DNA from: Timema cristinae
Lineage: Eukaryota > Arthropoda > Insecta > Phasmatodea > Timematidae
Direction of reading: 5' to 3'
Length of the DNA: 64,000 nt
Assembly: GCA_039000515.1 (NCBI GenBank)
Contig: JBCFYV010009882.1
Span: 105,170,821-105,234,820 of the forward strand
The translations under genes and the position numbers were made by a program. This document shows, in pieces, positions 55,701 through 64,000 of this stretch (positions within the stretch are counted from its first letter, which is position 1; every line of letters starts with the position of its first letter). Under the pieces are notes generated by a model, which was not told the DNA's origin, did not search any database, and was given only the letters and a program-made list of their open reading frames with translations.

Positions 55701-58700
55701 TTTGAGACAAATTCAGAGGGCTTTCTTAAAATTTATAGTATATGTATGAAATAAAGTGCATTGAGCAAAAATAATTGGTAATAAATAAAATGATAGGATA
55801 TTAGGAAAATGATAGAGCACAAATAAAAGTAAAAATGCTAACACATATTTACACACATCAATATTTCAATGTTATTAGAGCTATAATATAATACTACAAT
55901 AGCATCAAAATATTGATGTGTGTGTAGATATGTGTTAGTGTTTTTAGTTTTATTTGTGCTCTACCAATTTCCTAATATTCTAACATTTTAAATTATTATT
56001 ATTTATTATTATTAGCACCGCGTCTTACTACCCGTTCGGGTTATACGCACTTACGCTAATGTGTAATGGTAGGGTGATTGTGAGATGAAATGAAGGACCT
56101 ACAGTTTAACGTGGAATCCGAACCACGGTGGAGGCCTGGCATTCCCACATTCACAAGATGTCTTGTCAGATGTGAAGGAAGGGTTTGGTAACCAGATACA
56201 TCTTTGCCGGGACCGAGGATTGAACCCCGGCCGCCAACATTTTAAAACTTATATTGAAAGTCAAATGTAATTTATATTAAAAAAAAAAGTCTAATGTTGT
56301 ATAAGTCAAATTTCCCTACAGTTATAGATTGTTATACAAAATAGACATAAATAAAATATAGTTTTAGACTAAGTTAATGTTTTGGTGTGATCCGGACCAA
56401 AAAATACAATACTAATGACACCTATAACATGATTATCAAACATGTGTGGTACACATTTCAGGAAAGCATTAACACACAAATAAAAAATAAATAGGATACA
56501 TACATAAATAAATAACAAAATTACTTGATAAATAATTACTGGCCATAGAGAAACAATCAGGATCTGTAATTTTTTTTAAATTTTTTTATCACCTCGTCTT
56601 ATTACCTGTTCGGGTTATACATCTATTTACTAATTACTTACACTAATGTGTTAGGGATTATAAAGAAGTGCTTCGGCGTTTGCGTGGATGGAGAGTGGAA
56701 AAATATTTAAGGAAAAAATCCTCAGTGCACCCAGCCGGAATCAAAACCCAATCTCCCTTTCTTTAGCATTACAGCCTATTGCGAGAGTAATGCTTTAAAC
56801 CAGCCCCTATAGCGGGTGATATGCAAATACCAAAGAAGATTTAAAAGTAAAATAAAGTATAGGTATATACATTTTAACCCAATTTTAATGAGGTTTACAA
56901 AAACAACTGATTGTTTGTCATCAAATAGCTTTTAAAATGTGGCCGACTAAGAGAAAGTTTGTTGGTGTGTTCATTGAAAATTTATAGCTATACACACATA
57001 CAGTAGGGGCCCCATATTTGCGGGTATTATGTTCCTAGATCTACCACGGTTACAAGAAATCACGGATAATACCGAACTATTATATCATGTGATATTCATA
57101 TAAAATATATGTGTTACAATTTAATTGATCTTTGATTCAGACATCACTAACATCAAATAAAGTATACTACAGTGTATTTAGTATTCTCGATTCTTCTTGT
57201 TGAGACAAACACATGATTATGATTATGATGATAATGATGATGATGATGATGACAGTGTTATGATAGCACAATGTCCACAATAAGGAGATGAAGTGTGGTG
57301 ACAAACTATTTTACTTTTTAATTAAAAATAAATAAAATTGGGCAGCAGTAAACCGCAGATACTGACTCGGAAAATCCGGGGCCCTACTGTATTGCATTTA
57401 AAACAACGCCTATAATGTTATTAAAATCAATGAAAGCAAATAAGTAAACAAATTCAAATACAAAGCATGTATTTTAAAGCAAGTCTGAATCACACCTGGA
57501 TTAACCAGGACTAGTTTTATTGATTGATGATGAATCCTTTCTCTAAGCAAATGAGGGTGCAATACCATAATAATACCTCACCCTTAATTTTTTTTCTTTA
57601 AATTAGTAAGTTATGGATGAACTAAACAAGTAGTGAGAGGTTTAGCTTAAATAGTCCTAATGTTGCAAAATTTAGCTTTCCCATTTTTAGTAAAATCAAA
57701 AATTTGAATATCATAGGATGTAGCTATATATTTATTCTAACCTTTAAACAAAAGTGCAACCTTTAGTGCACTCTTGAAGCCATTAAGAGTGTTAGTGAAG
57801 TCAATAATTTTCTTTTTTGAATAAATCTTGTCTTCGTAGAATATCGCTCGGCTGTCTGGATGAGTTTTGCTCCGCAATTCATTGCCCTGGGCATGAATCC
57901 TTGCAAGAAAAAATAAGATATAAATCATAAAAATCTATAATATGGATCTGGCTTTATGTATAGCCATATTCATATTATAGGTATATACCGTTTTTATCTG
58001 AATTTGTAACTTCAAAATCTAGGGGTCGTCTTAAATCACAGACGTAAGTAATGGGTTAGGCCTACATCAAAAGGTAACATTTTACATCCTTATTTTATAT
58101 TAATACAATAGTCTTTTATTACAGCTTTTATCCATTTTCACGCATTTTAAGGGTATAACACAGATCACAAGATAATTGATTATTTCACAGATTTTTGGGC
58201 TATTTTTTAGGTTTTCGTTAAAAATAACTACCTAGTTTTGACCTGATATGATACTCGATACTCATTGTATTGACTGGTATCGGAATAATCAATACTATAC
58301 ACTAAAAATCTCGATATCACTCTTTAGTACTCAACACAGTTAACTCCACAAATGGGTTCGGGATAGTGATAGGCATAATCAAATTGAATTTTATTTTGCT
58401 GTGATGGTTTTTATTACTTTTCCAATTACTTCACTACGATATTAAAAATTCCCAAACACAATAATAAAAATTCATTTAAAAAATATAATGAATTATCAAA
58501 TTGCTACATATTTAATTCCTAACACAGAGCTAGCGCTTCTCAAGTAATACGCTCGAATAGATTTTAAACAAATAATTGATAATATGCCGAGTTTACTAGA
58601 TAACTTTAGAGATTACAAAATAGGTTTAACATAATTGGTATTGTCTTCATTCATTATAAAATAAATATAACTTTTAAAAAATCTATCCACAACCACTGAA

Positions 58701-61700
58701 AATCTGGGGGTCGTCTAAGTTTCGTGGTTGTCTTGGATTCAGGTAAATATGGTATGTATTTATGTAAAGACTACCTAAATTTATTATGACTTAAGCTTAT
58801 TTGAATATCTTAGAATATAACCTGAATGTGTAGTAAAATGTGGTGATATAAAACCAAGACATCTTTAATTTTTGTAATATTGAAAACCAAACGAGTAAGA
58901 TGCTATACATCTATTTAAATTTAATCAATAAACATACTTTCAATGATTATGTAGACCTCAAATAATAATTGACTACATACTAAATATATATTTTCATTTC
59001 TAAACACACATAATCATGTTTGTAAAAACCAGATGGCTGAAACCAAAAGTGGAATTAAATATTTTGTGTACTATATTGGTTTGACCATTAACAAATTGTA
59101 TTAGGAACAATTACAAACTTCATTGACTAATCAAAGGCACCTTTAGAGAAAAGACGAATTAGGGGGCAAGAGAACACAATGGGGTAGTAGTGTACCCTTA
59201 AATTCATTAGAATATTCGAGTATATGAAAAAATTTAAAAATGAAGTGTTTTTTTTGCAAAATTCTAATTGGAATGTTGTTTTAATAACAGTTATTGATGG
59301 TTCAACACCATCATAATTAAAGGAAAACTTATCAAGGACACAATACAATTAATTTTCCAATATTAGATGAATGTATTATTAATAGCACCGTGTCTTACTA
59401 TACGTTCAGGTTATACACACTTACGCTAATGTGTTATGGTAGGTTGATTGTGAGATGAAATGGAGGACCTACAGTTTAACGTGGGATCCGAACCATGGTG
59501 GACGTCTGGCACTCCACACATAAACAAATTTTTTATCAAATAATACACGTCTTGTCAGAGGTAAAGGAAGGGTTTGGTAATCAGATAAATCTGTGCCGGG
59601 ACCGAGGATTGAACCCTGGTCCCCCAGCACAGAAGTCCGACACCTTACCCCTAGACCGCCAGGTCACCTATTAGATGAATGTAATAATAAAAATAAATCC
59701 ATCTCAAAAATAAAAGTTATCATTTAGTTAATATTTATATTTTGTATTTCCTTTTATAGTTGTCATTTTTTACAAGATTCGGGATTCATAGTTAAAATGA
59801 AGATTAAGATTTGAGATTCCAATTTGTAAAATATTGGATTGGACCAAACTCTCCTTTAGTAAACTAACTAATTTTTTTAATATTTGCAAATTAATTTTCA
59901 CCTGCTCAGTAGTCTCTCCAAATCTGGCAGTTGAGAGAGTGCTGCCCTGGCTTCTTGTACAATGTGTGGACTTTTCATCAGCTGTGTCACAGCTTCTTGT
60001 CGGCCACGGATACTTTCCAAATCACACAAAGGACTACATATCCACTGGTGGAGAAGTCTGCAAAGAAATGTTTATTTAAAATTGTCTTAAGTGCTTAATA
60101 TAAAAACAGAATTAAAATCTAGATTTTCCAATAATTTATGTTTCTAAACAGTGAACTTAACATCTCAATAAGATACCCTTATAAATTTATTATTAGGGAA
60201 AAGATGTTAAGTTGTTTGCGCTATGTACACTCCCTCTAGCCTGAAAGGTAGCAAGCTTAGTTTGACATCATATTCTGAAAATTGAAAAATGACACCTGGA
60301 CACGGGACATGTTACACTATGGCCCCATCTTAAGAGCTGCACCATTTTGGAACCATGCAAGCAGGCCCACCAGGTGTTCAAACCGGGCCCAGTACCAGGG
60401 GCAAAGCACGGGCCCCCCTCTCTTTGTAATATTCAACTTCAATGACGGTGAAACCTTATTTATCTAAGGGGCATATAGCAAAAAAAAAAGGGAGGGGTTT
60501 TTGATGAGCCTGGGGACCCTTCCTCGTCAAATGTCTATGAAATATTTACAGTAGCCTTAAAATGGATTCTTTTTTTAATTAGGAAATTCTATAAGCTAGA
60601 CCTTTTAAATTTGAATACCCTTAGAATATATTAAGTGTGATTTTTGCCTATAATTAGATGCCTATTACAGAAGTTAGTTTTAGTGGTCTCCCCTTGGTCA
60701 ACTTTTGGAAAATAGGTGATTCTAGAAGCTGTTCGGTGAGTCCTCACCTTGAAAATAATTTAAGTTTAAATTTATTTTAACGTTATCCTCCTGAAAATGT
60801 TGAGAAATTGGAAGCTCTCAGTAGTTGGTAGCTAATTTGAAAAACCTTCCTCTGGTAATTTTGATGAATGTATGCCTCTAGAATATATTTAGAGTGATCG
60901 TATCCCAACCAATTTTTGGAAATTGGATGTCTCCAAGTTTTTTGAAGTTTGACACAAAGCCATCTTTCAGCTTCATGTTCAGGAATATCAAAGAGGAGTG
61001 AGATAAATCTAAAGTGGGTCAGGTTTATTATAGGGAAGAGAATTGTTTATTTCAGTCAGGAAGAGGAGATGACATTCTCTCCAGACGAGGAATGCACACA
61101 CACACTGTCTACACAAATACTTGACTTTAGTTTGTACATTTTTTTAACTTTGTTGTCACTTTTACAAAAGAAAAGCAATCTACAAAAATTATTAAAATGA
61201 ACACAGAAATTTTATGCACATGAAGAAGCATTTAAAATGAACTTTATTTACTGCTCGAATCTGTTTGTGTGCCATATGTAGTTTAAGCACAAAAATAATA
61301 GACTTGGTGAAACTTTCAGTAACTACCTAATGTAGGAAAAGACTGGACCGAGCCAATGATATCATTGTAACAAATGCCAGTAAGTTCTTCTGTAGGTTAC
61401 CCCATCTGAAGGGGTATGCACTGTTATTGTTATTATTATTATTAGCCCCGCGTCTTACTACCCATTCGGGTTATACGCACTTACGCTAATGTGTAATGTT
61501 AGGGTAATAGTGAGATGAAATGAAGGACCTACAGTTTAACGTGGAATCCGAACCACGGTGGAGGCCTGGCATTCCCCACATTCACAAGATGTCTTGTCAG
61601 AGGTGAAGGAAGGGTTTGGTAATCAGATAAATCTGTGCCGGGACCTGGGATTGAACCCCGGCCGCCAGCATAGAAGTCTGACACCTTACCCCTAGACCAC

Positions 61701-62575
61701 CAGGTCACCACCACTGTTCTTTAGTATGGATGTTTGCTGTTATTTGTTATTCATATATATTTTTTCATCTTCTACACGTTTTTTAAACTCGGGAATCTGG
61801 ATCTCAGCTCTCGTCCTTAGAAGTCCTGGGCCCAGTATTTCATACTTTGCCAAAACCCCTCTGCCATTATATAGAATGCCTAGGCATTTTATAGAACGCC
61901 TGGATTTCACACATTGCCGGTGACATATACATTAAATGTGATTCTAGTAATTTCCTTTTATCCTCTTAAAATGTTACTAAAACTAACAAATATATTTTTA
62001 ACAAAATATCTTCAAAAGTATTAATGAGTTTAGCAAACCTTGGAAAGCACATTAAACCATTTGTCTAAAATTATATAAAAATTGGTAAAATACTTAGTAG
62101 TTTTGTATAAATGACCAAACCTTTTTCCAAAAGGTGTGCAGCAAGAGTCTAGTTTATTTATTAGTGTTCCTTCTTTCTCTCCCAAAGAGTTTTCAAGTAT
62201 ATCCAAGTTCTGGAGTGTTATACCATCCAAAACCTAGAAAAACAAAATATTGTAAGGAAAATGTTATGCATGTGAACCATTAGCTTTAATTTGTTTAAAA
62301 TAGATTTGATTCCTTAAACATCTGAAATCTTTCAGTAAACAATCTTTATAAACTATTTATAAGATTATTAGTATCACTTACCATATGTTTGGCAAATATG
62401 TCATTGGAAGTCAAAGTTCTAGACTCATTACACTCTGGTGGGGAGTATGATTTAAACTTTCCCATAGTTAACAATTGCTGATCTATGTGACACTGCTTCA
62501 AATACCAGGTGATTGCTCCAAGAGCTCTGATGGCCATTTCAGTGTCATCTCGAGCACATAGTCCTAGGGAACTGC
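46501..62575 (-). CDS. MSH6: MSH6 mismatch-repair ATPase, C-terminal half, 13 exons
   Basis: MSH6 pairs with MSH2 to form MutS-alpha, which detects base mismatches and small loops in nuclear DNA and starts excision repair. The 13 exons give about 672 residues (human MSH6 has about 1,360): lever domain (residues 1-240 of the fragment), clamp (about 241-340) and ATPase (about 370-672). Visible motifs: [34 protein letters not shown]; Walker [10 protein letters not shown] at about residue 450; [17 protein letters not shown]; signature region [17 protein letters not shown]; Walker [51 protein letters not shown]. All catalytic motifs are intact and every junction agrees in phase. The N-terminal PWWP/PIP region and mismatch-binding domain would lie right of base 64000. 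It converges with Atrophin. Confidence 0.97.
46774..47523 (-). other. MSH6 last intron
   Basis: AT-rich with no recognised repeat or gene. Confidence 0.6.
47524..47675 (-). CDS. MSH6: MSH6 window exon 12
   Basis: Acceptor tttatttag, donor GTAAGT. Reads [20 protein letters not shown], then [19 protein letters not shown] and ends VSLNHM. It includes the conserved ATPase His loop (STHYH). Confidence 0.98.
47765..48088 (+). mobile_element. SINE-C, a third tRNA-headed SINE
   Basis: Head cttggtgatcagcattcctg (A box) and taggttcgattcccggtgc (B box), then a body unlike families A and B (attaacgcccggagggtctg; ctaaaagcggcagccactcg), ending in an AAATAAATAAA-like tail. The 5' and 3' halves of the head do not make an acceptor stem, so it is not a working tRNA. 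One copy in the window, in an MSH6 intron. Confidence 0.75.
48245..48422 (-). CDS. MSH6: MSH6 window exon 11, signature and Walker B
   Basis: Acceptor ctatctcag, donor GTACAC. Reads [51 protein letters not shown] and LVLVDEL with a split Gly. Walker B Asp-Glu is intact. Confidence 0.98.
48423..48962 (-). other. MSH6 intron between window exons 10 and 11
   Basis: AT-rich; nothing recognised. Confidence 0.6.
48963..49145 (-). CDS. MSH6: MSH6 window exon 10, Walker A
   Basis: Acceptor atattttcag, donor GTGAGT, 61 codons, phase 0. Reads [31 protein letters not shown] and the nucleotide-binding loop [18 protein letters not shown]. All Walker A residues are present. Confidence 0.98.
49370..49510 (-). 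mobile_element. SINE-B, partial copy
   Basis: The plus strand reads cccagttcacccgaccgaga, tccgaacctcaatctccctg and the A-box complement ttaactatgccgagacggg. Confidence 0.8.
49690..49953 (-). mobile_element. SINE-B, full-length with target-site duplication
   Basis: Complete from the tail complement cgtgtcttactacccgttct through gagattcgaacctcgatctc (B box) to gcgttagccaactacgccac (A box). Direct repeats AAAGTAAG at 49682-49689 and 49954-49961. Confidence 0.92.
50223..50392 (+). mobile_element. SINE-A, 5'-truncated copy
   Basis: From ttccttcacctctgacaaga through ccaccgtggttcggattcca to the intact tail ataacccgaacgggtagtaa + gacgcggtg. Faces the minus-strand SINE-A at 50481. Confidence 0.92.
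50388..50483. repeat. Compound GTT/GTG/GGC microsatellite
   Basis: Runs of gttgtggtggttgtggcggt and tgttgttgatgttgttgatg between two SINE-A tails, on the plus strand. Confidence 0.9.
50481..50762 (-). mobile_element. SINE-A, full-length
   Basis: From the tail complement accacgtcttactacccgtt through aatccgaaccatggtggagg to the A-box complement ttacccctagaccaccaggt. Tail-to-tail with the copy at 50223. Confidence 0.92.
50763..50998 (-). mobile_element. SINE-B, full-length diverged copy
   Basis: Starts caacgcatcttattacccat, carries ctgactagatcgaaccatgg (B box) and the head end ttagaccatgcggctaccga. Directly abuts SINE-A, so the four elements from 49690 form a cluster. Confidence 0.85.
51150..51279 (-). 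CDS. MSH6: MSH6 window exon 9
   Basis: Acceptor tattattcag, donor GTACTA. Reads [20 protein letters not shown], then [20 protein letters not shown] and DIK. Human has DWQSAVECIAVLDVLL. Confidence 0.96.
51678..51769 (-). CDS. MSH6: MSH6 window exon 8
   Basis: Acceptor tttatatag, donor GTATGT. Reads [20 protein letters not shown], then [10 protein letters not shown] with a split Arg. Helical segment between clamp and ATPase; phases fit. Confidence 0.93.
51770..52581 (-). other. MSH6 intron between window exons 7 and 8
   Basis: AT-rich. It carries at 52511-52543 (minus) a copy of the atgtgcgaag repeat seen at 17925, only about 40 bases from the 5' splice site of exon 7. Confidence 0.6.
52511..52543 (-). 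repeat. Copy of the atgtgcgaagtccac repeat end
   Basis: The minus strand reads gggatgtgcgaagtccactt + tttaaatgcaaagc, nearly identical to 17925-17957. Confidence 0.75.
52582..52716 (-). CDS. MSH6: MSH6 window exon 7
   Basis: Acceptor ggttaaag, donor GTACTT, 45 codons, phase 0. Reads [20 protein letters not shown], then [20 protein letters not shown] and K. It matches human RYQLEIPE and EYELKSTKKGCKRYWT in the clamp. Confidence 0.96.
52717..53430 (-). other. MSH6 intron between window exons 6 and 7
   Basis: AT-rich; open frames here have no recognisable content. Confidence 0.6.
53431..53586 (-). CDS. MSH6: MSH6 window exon 6
   Basis: Acceptor atattacag, donor GTAATC, 52 codons, phase 0. Reads [20 protein letters not shown], then [20 protein letters not shown]. 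Human has TAFDHEKARKTG. Start of the clamp, with a helical charged stretch. Confidence 0.97.
54760..54915 (-). mobile_element. LINE fragment matching 26145-26290
   Basis: Shares with 26145-26290 the words taatccatcctc, acacttcccc/tatccttgcatact, aatccatacac and ttaatgtttctctttt in order. Short and decayed. Confidence 0.65.
54985..55150 (+). mobile_element. Possible tRNA-headed SINE remnant
   Basis: gacgttagcgtttctgtcaa resembles an A box, and taagttcaaatcctggcatg contains a B box. No family-A or -B body follows. Weak. Confidence 0.3.
55552..55652 (-). CDS. MSH6: MSH6 window exon 5
   Basis: Acceptor tatatttgcag, donor GTTTGT. Reads [20 protein letters not shown], then [14 protein letters not shown] less conserved part of the lever, placed by phase and by LGNFPEM corresponding to human GRFPDL. 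Confidence 0.92.
55779..55992. mobile_element. Palindromic copy of the 25979 Penelope-like terminal repeat
   Basis: Left half gataggatattaggaaaatg + atagagcacaaataaaag is followed by the inverse right half ttttatttgtgctctaccaa + tttcctaatattc. The centre carries tattgatgtgtgtgtagata and its complement. A SINE-A is inserted in its right end. Confidence 0.7.
55993..56235 (-). mobile_element. SINE-A, 5'-truncated, with 11-base duplication
   Basis: Complete 3' tail and body up to the B-box complement gaggattgaaccccggccgc; the A box is missing. Direct repeats AACATTTTAAA at 55982-55992 and 56236-56246 show that it was truncated at insertion. Confidence 0.93.
56586..56820 (-). mobile_element. SINE-B, diverged copy
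   Basis: From cacctcgtcttattacctgt through gtgcacccagccggaatcaa to agcctattgcgagagtaatg. Confidence 0.8.
57001..57389. mobile_element. MITE with TA target duplication (pogo/Tigger type)
   Basis: Ends cagtaggggccccatatttg and gaaaatccggggccctactg are inverted, flanked by TA at 56999-57000 and 57390-57391. 389 bases, no ORF, with an internal (GAT)n run at 57218-57252. The TIR resembles CAGTAGGGNCCCC ends of Tigger elements. Confidence 0.9.
57742..57899 (-). CDS. MSH6: MSH6 window exon 4
   Basis: Acceptor ttcttgcaag, donor GTTAGA. Reads [20 protein letters not shown], then [20 protein letters not shown] and ends VALLFK with a split Asp. Close to human NHPDSRAIMYEE and SKKKIIDF. Confidence 0.97.
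57985..58757. mobile_element. Non-autonomous TIR element with ggggtcgtctta ends
   Basis: Left end taccgtttttatctgaattt ... aaatctaggggtcgtcttaa; right end aaaatctgggggtcgtctaa ... ggattcaggtaaatatggta. The outermost parts are inverted (taccgtttttatctgaat against attcaggtaaatatggta). The inner ggggtcgtct words are in the same orientation. Boundaries are approximate. Confidence 0.55.
59376..59668 (-). mobile_element. SINE-A, full-length with 15-base target-site duplication
   Basis: Complete head, body and tail on the minus strand. Perfect direct repeats TATTAGATGAATGTA at 59361-59375 and 59669-59683. Confidence 0.95.
59902..60057 (-). CDS. MSH6: MSH6 window exon 3
   Basis: Acceptor ttctttgcag, donor GTGAAA. 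Reads [20 protein letters not shown], then [13 protein letters not shown] and [13 protein letters not shown] with a split Arg. Lever region; human has [10 protein letters not shown]. Confidence 0.96.
60058..62120 (-). other. MSH6 intron between window exons 2 and 3
   Basis: A GC-richer block at about 60270-60480 and the stretch to 61300 have no recognised identity. SINE-A at 61436-61711. Confidence 0.6.
61436..61711 (-). mobile_element. SINE-A, full-length with 7-base duplication
   Basis: The minus strand starts ggtgacctggtggtctaggg, B box ggggttcaatcccagg, and ends in the common tail with (AAT)n. Direct repeats CACTGTT at 61429-61435 and 61712-61718. Confidence 0.93.
62121..62233 (-). CDS. 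MSH6: MSH6 window exon 2
   Basis: Acceptor gtttttctag, donor GTTTGG. Reads [20 protein letters not shown], then [17 protein letters not shown] and a split Arg. It matches human VLDAVTLNNLEIF and CHTPFGKR. Confidence 0.96.
62382..62575 (-). CDS. MSH6: MSH6 window exon 1 (most 5')
   Basis: Acceptor tgttttctag, donor GTAAGT. Reads [20 protein letters not shown], then [13 protein letters not shown] and ends SNDIFAKHM. It matches the MSH6 core segment in which human has YLKKCLIDQELL. Two bases of a split codon enter from an exon outside the window. Confidence 0.93.
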
Positions 62576-63875
62576 CTAGAAAACATTTTCAAATGGTATT
62601 TATTTTGTTAAAGCCTAATCAAATATTTTAAATAATATCTATTGCTACATAATTTTAAATAAATACAAAGATATTACGCACATTAACTATATATTTCAGG
62701 GGTTTGAACAAAAACTTTTATAGGTTTCAGTTTTGGTTTGTTGATAACTTTTTTAACGGTTCTAATAAAAATTCAAGAGATGTGTTTTCATCTTCCATGG
62801 AAATTTGCACCTATAGTTTTGGTCAAATATAAAGTTCATATAATACAATTCACTATGTACATTATATTGCTTAATAATAGGAGAGTTTTCGCGATTGACT
62901 TGAGAATGTATTGGTATCAAGGGTACTGTTTAGTCTGATCAAGCTCTGGTATTTTCTCGGTCATAAACATTTCGTTAACATTAATACCAGGTCAACCATG
63001 AAAACACGCCTGATAATAAACTGTATTGAGTCCTGGTCAAAATTAACTTATTTATAGCTAAAATAACTTAAGTGTTGTTTTTGTTATTTTATTTTTCGAA
63101 ACCATGTATACAATGTTAATTTAAAATATAACTCAAATCAGGAAATTTTTAGATAAAATGTGAAATCTATAAAATAATCAATTTTTTTATATTATTTATA
63201 GTTGCAAATTGACCAATTACTAAAAAAAAAAAGGCTGTGTGACTGAAACCAAAAAGAATTATGTGATTTATATAAAAAGTTTGTTTTTGAAAAATATTGA
63301 ATATTAAATAAACAGAAAGGAGCTTTAGTAGTTTAAATTTTCGCTTTTTGTAAATAATATTTGAGGGGGGTTCTAGCTCCAGTTCCCTTAACATACATAC
63401 TAAATTACAATATACACATATATTAGGGGTCGGCAAACAAGTTTTTTATTTGGGTGTATCTCAAGAGAGTTTCACATGAAGCTCCCCAGTATCACCTTTT
63501 TATAAGCTTCATATTCTCTTCCTTTAATCAACAAAACCAGTAAATACTCATTTGCTGACCTTGGCAATTTAATGGCCATCTGCTGCAGACACCCTCTTTG
63601 TGAGATTTTTCCCTCTCATTTATCCCCCCTGCCTTAAAAAAAAGCCTCAAACTTCCTTGGCACAAAACAAATCCCAACAAGTAAACCTATACCCTTAGTC
63701 AATAAACACCACACACACACACAGTGCAAGGCAAAGAAAATATTTATCAAGTAGCTTGAAATCGCAGGCCCATGAATCTTTCAAGCCCGAATTCCAGTAT
63801 CTATCTAAAGCTCAGCTCGAAGATCAAAATCAGAATAGTTGTAGAGCCCTATTATATATAATATGAAACATATTA
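62576..63875 (-). other. MSH6 intron reaching the right side of the window
   Basis: No further MSH6 exon was found. At 63424 the words taggggtcggcaaacaag resemble a hAT terminal repeat, but no partner end was confirmed. Confidence 0.55.
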
Positions 63876-64000
63876 TTTCGTCTACGTCTACGTCTACGTC
63901 TACGTCTACGTCTACTTCGTCGTCATCTACGTCGTCGTCGTCTACGTCTACGTCTACGTCATCTACATCGTCGTCGTCATCTACGTCGTCGTCTACGTCG
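63876..64000. repeat. (GTCTAC)n / (GTCATC) hexamer-trimer array running off the window
   Basis: A CpG-containing tandem repeat of gtctac units mixed with gtcgtc and atctac, at least 125 bases and cut by the window edge. Confidence 0.93.

Noticed and set aside
59902..60057. Suspected frameshift in MSH6 window exon 3
   Set aside because: On re-reading, the bases actctctcaactgcc give [13 protein letters not shown] in one frame, and the exon is intact.
61529..61714. Minus-strand open frame of 61 codons
   Set aside because: It lies wholly within a SINE-A copy.
63424..63850. hAT element suggested by taggggtcggcaaac
   Set aside because: No convincing inverted partner end or 8-base duplication was found.

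Overview
The window is nuclear DNA from an animal: strongly AT-rich, with short coding exons bounded by GT/AG splice sites in long introns, and with many SINEs, LINE remnants, MITEs and microsatellites. The style of the atrophin C-terminus points to an arthropod (possibly a chelicerate or another arthropod with a large AT-rich genome), but the species cannot be fixed from the sequence alone.

Two protein-coding genes converge. The plus strand, 1131-38318, carries 18 exons covering the central and C-terminal parts of an Atrophin/RERE (Drosophila Grunge) transcriptional corepressor: the end of the linker before the GATA zinc finger, the split GATA finger, a 3-kb low-complexity exon, and the conserved atrophin C-terminus. 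The BAH, ELM2 and SANT exons must lie left of the window. The minus strand, 62575-46501, carries the last 13 exons of the mismatch-repair ATPase MSH6 (lever, clamp and complete ATPase domain); its N-terminal exons lie right of the window. All exon junctions were checked by splice phase. They are consistent throughout, apart from one apparent frameshift inside Atrophin window exon 7.

The rest is introns and about 6 kb of intergenic DNA (about 40.25-46.3 kb). It holds two tRNA-derived SINE families (A and B here) that share one 3' tail, several copies with clear target-site duplications, and a third tRNA-headed SINE (C). It also holds remnants of non-LTR retrotransposons, Penelope-like sequence with hammerhead-like cores, several TIR elements, a 0.6-kb long hairpin, a diverged minisatellite found in two Atrophin introns, and a decayed transposase-like gene.

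The two genes have no known joint pathway: one is a chromatin corepressor and the other a DNA-repair ATPase. No prokaryotic-type system, CRISPR array, operon or intact transposon gene is present. The observations most worth following are the exon-7 frameshift, the shared SINE tail, the long hairpin and the splice-site-like minisatellite.
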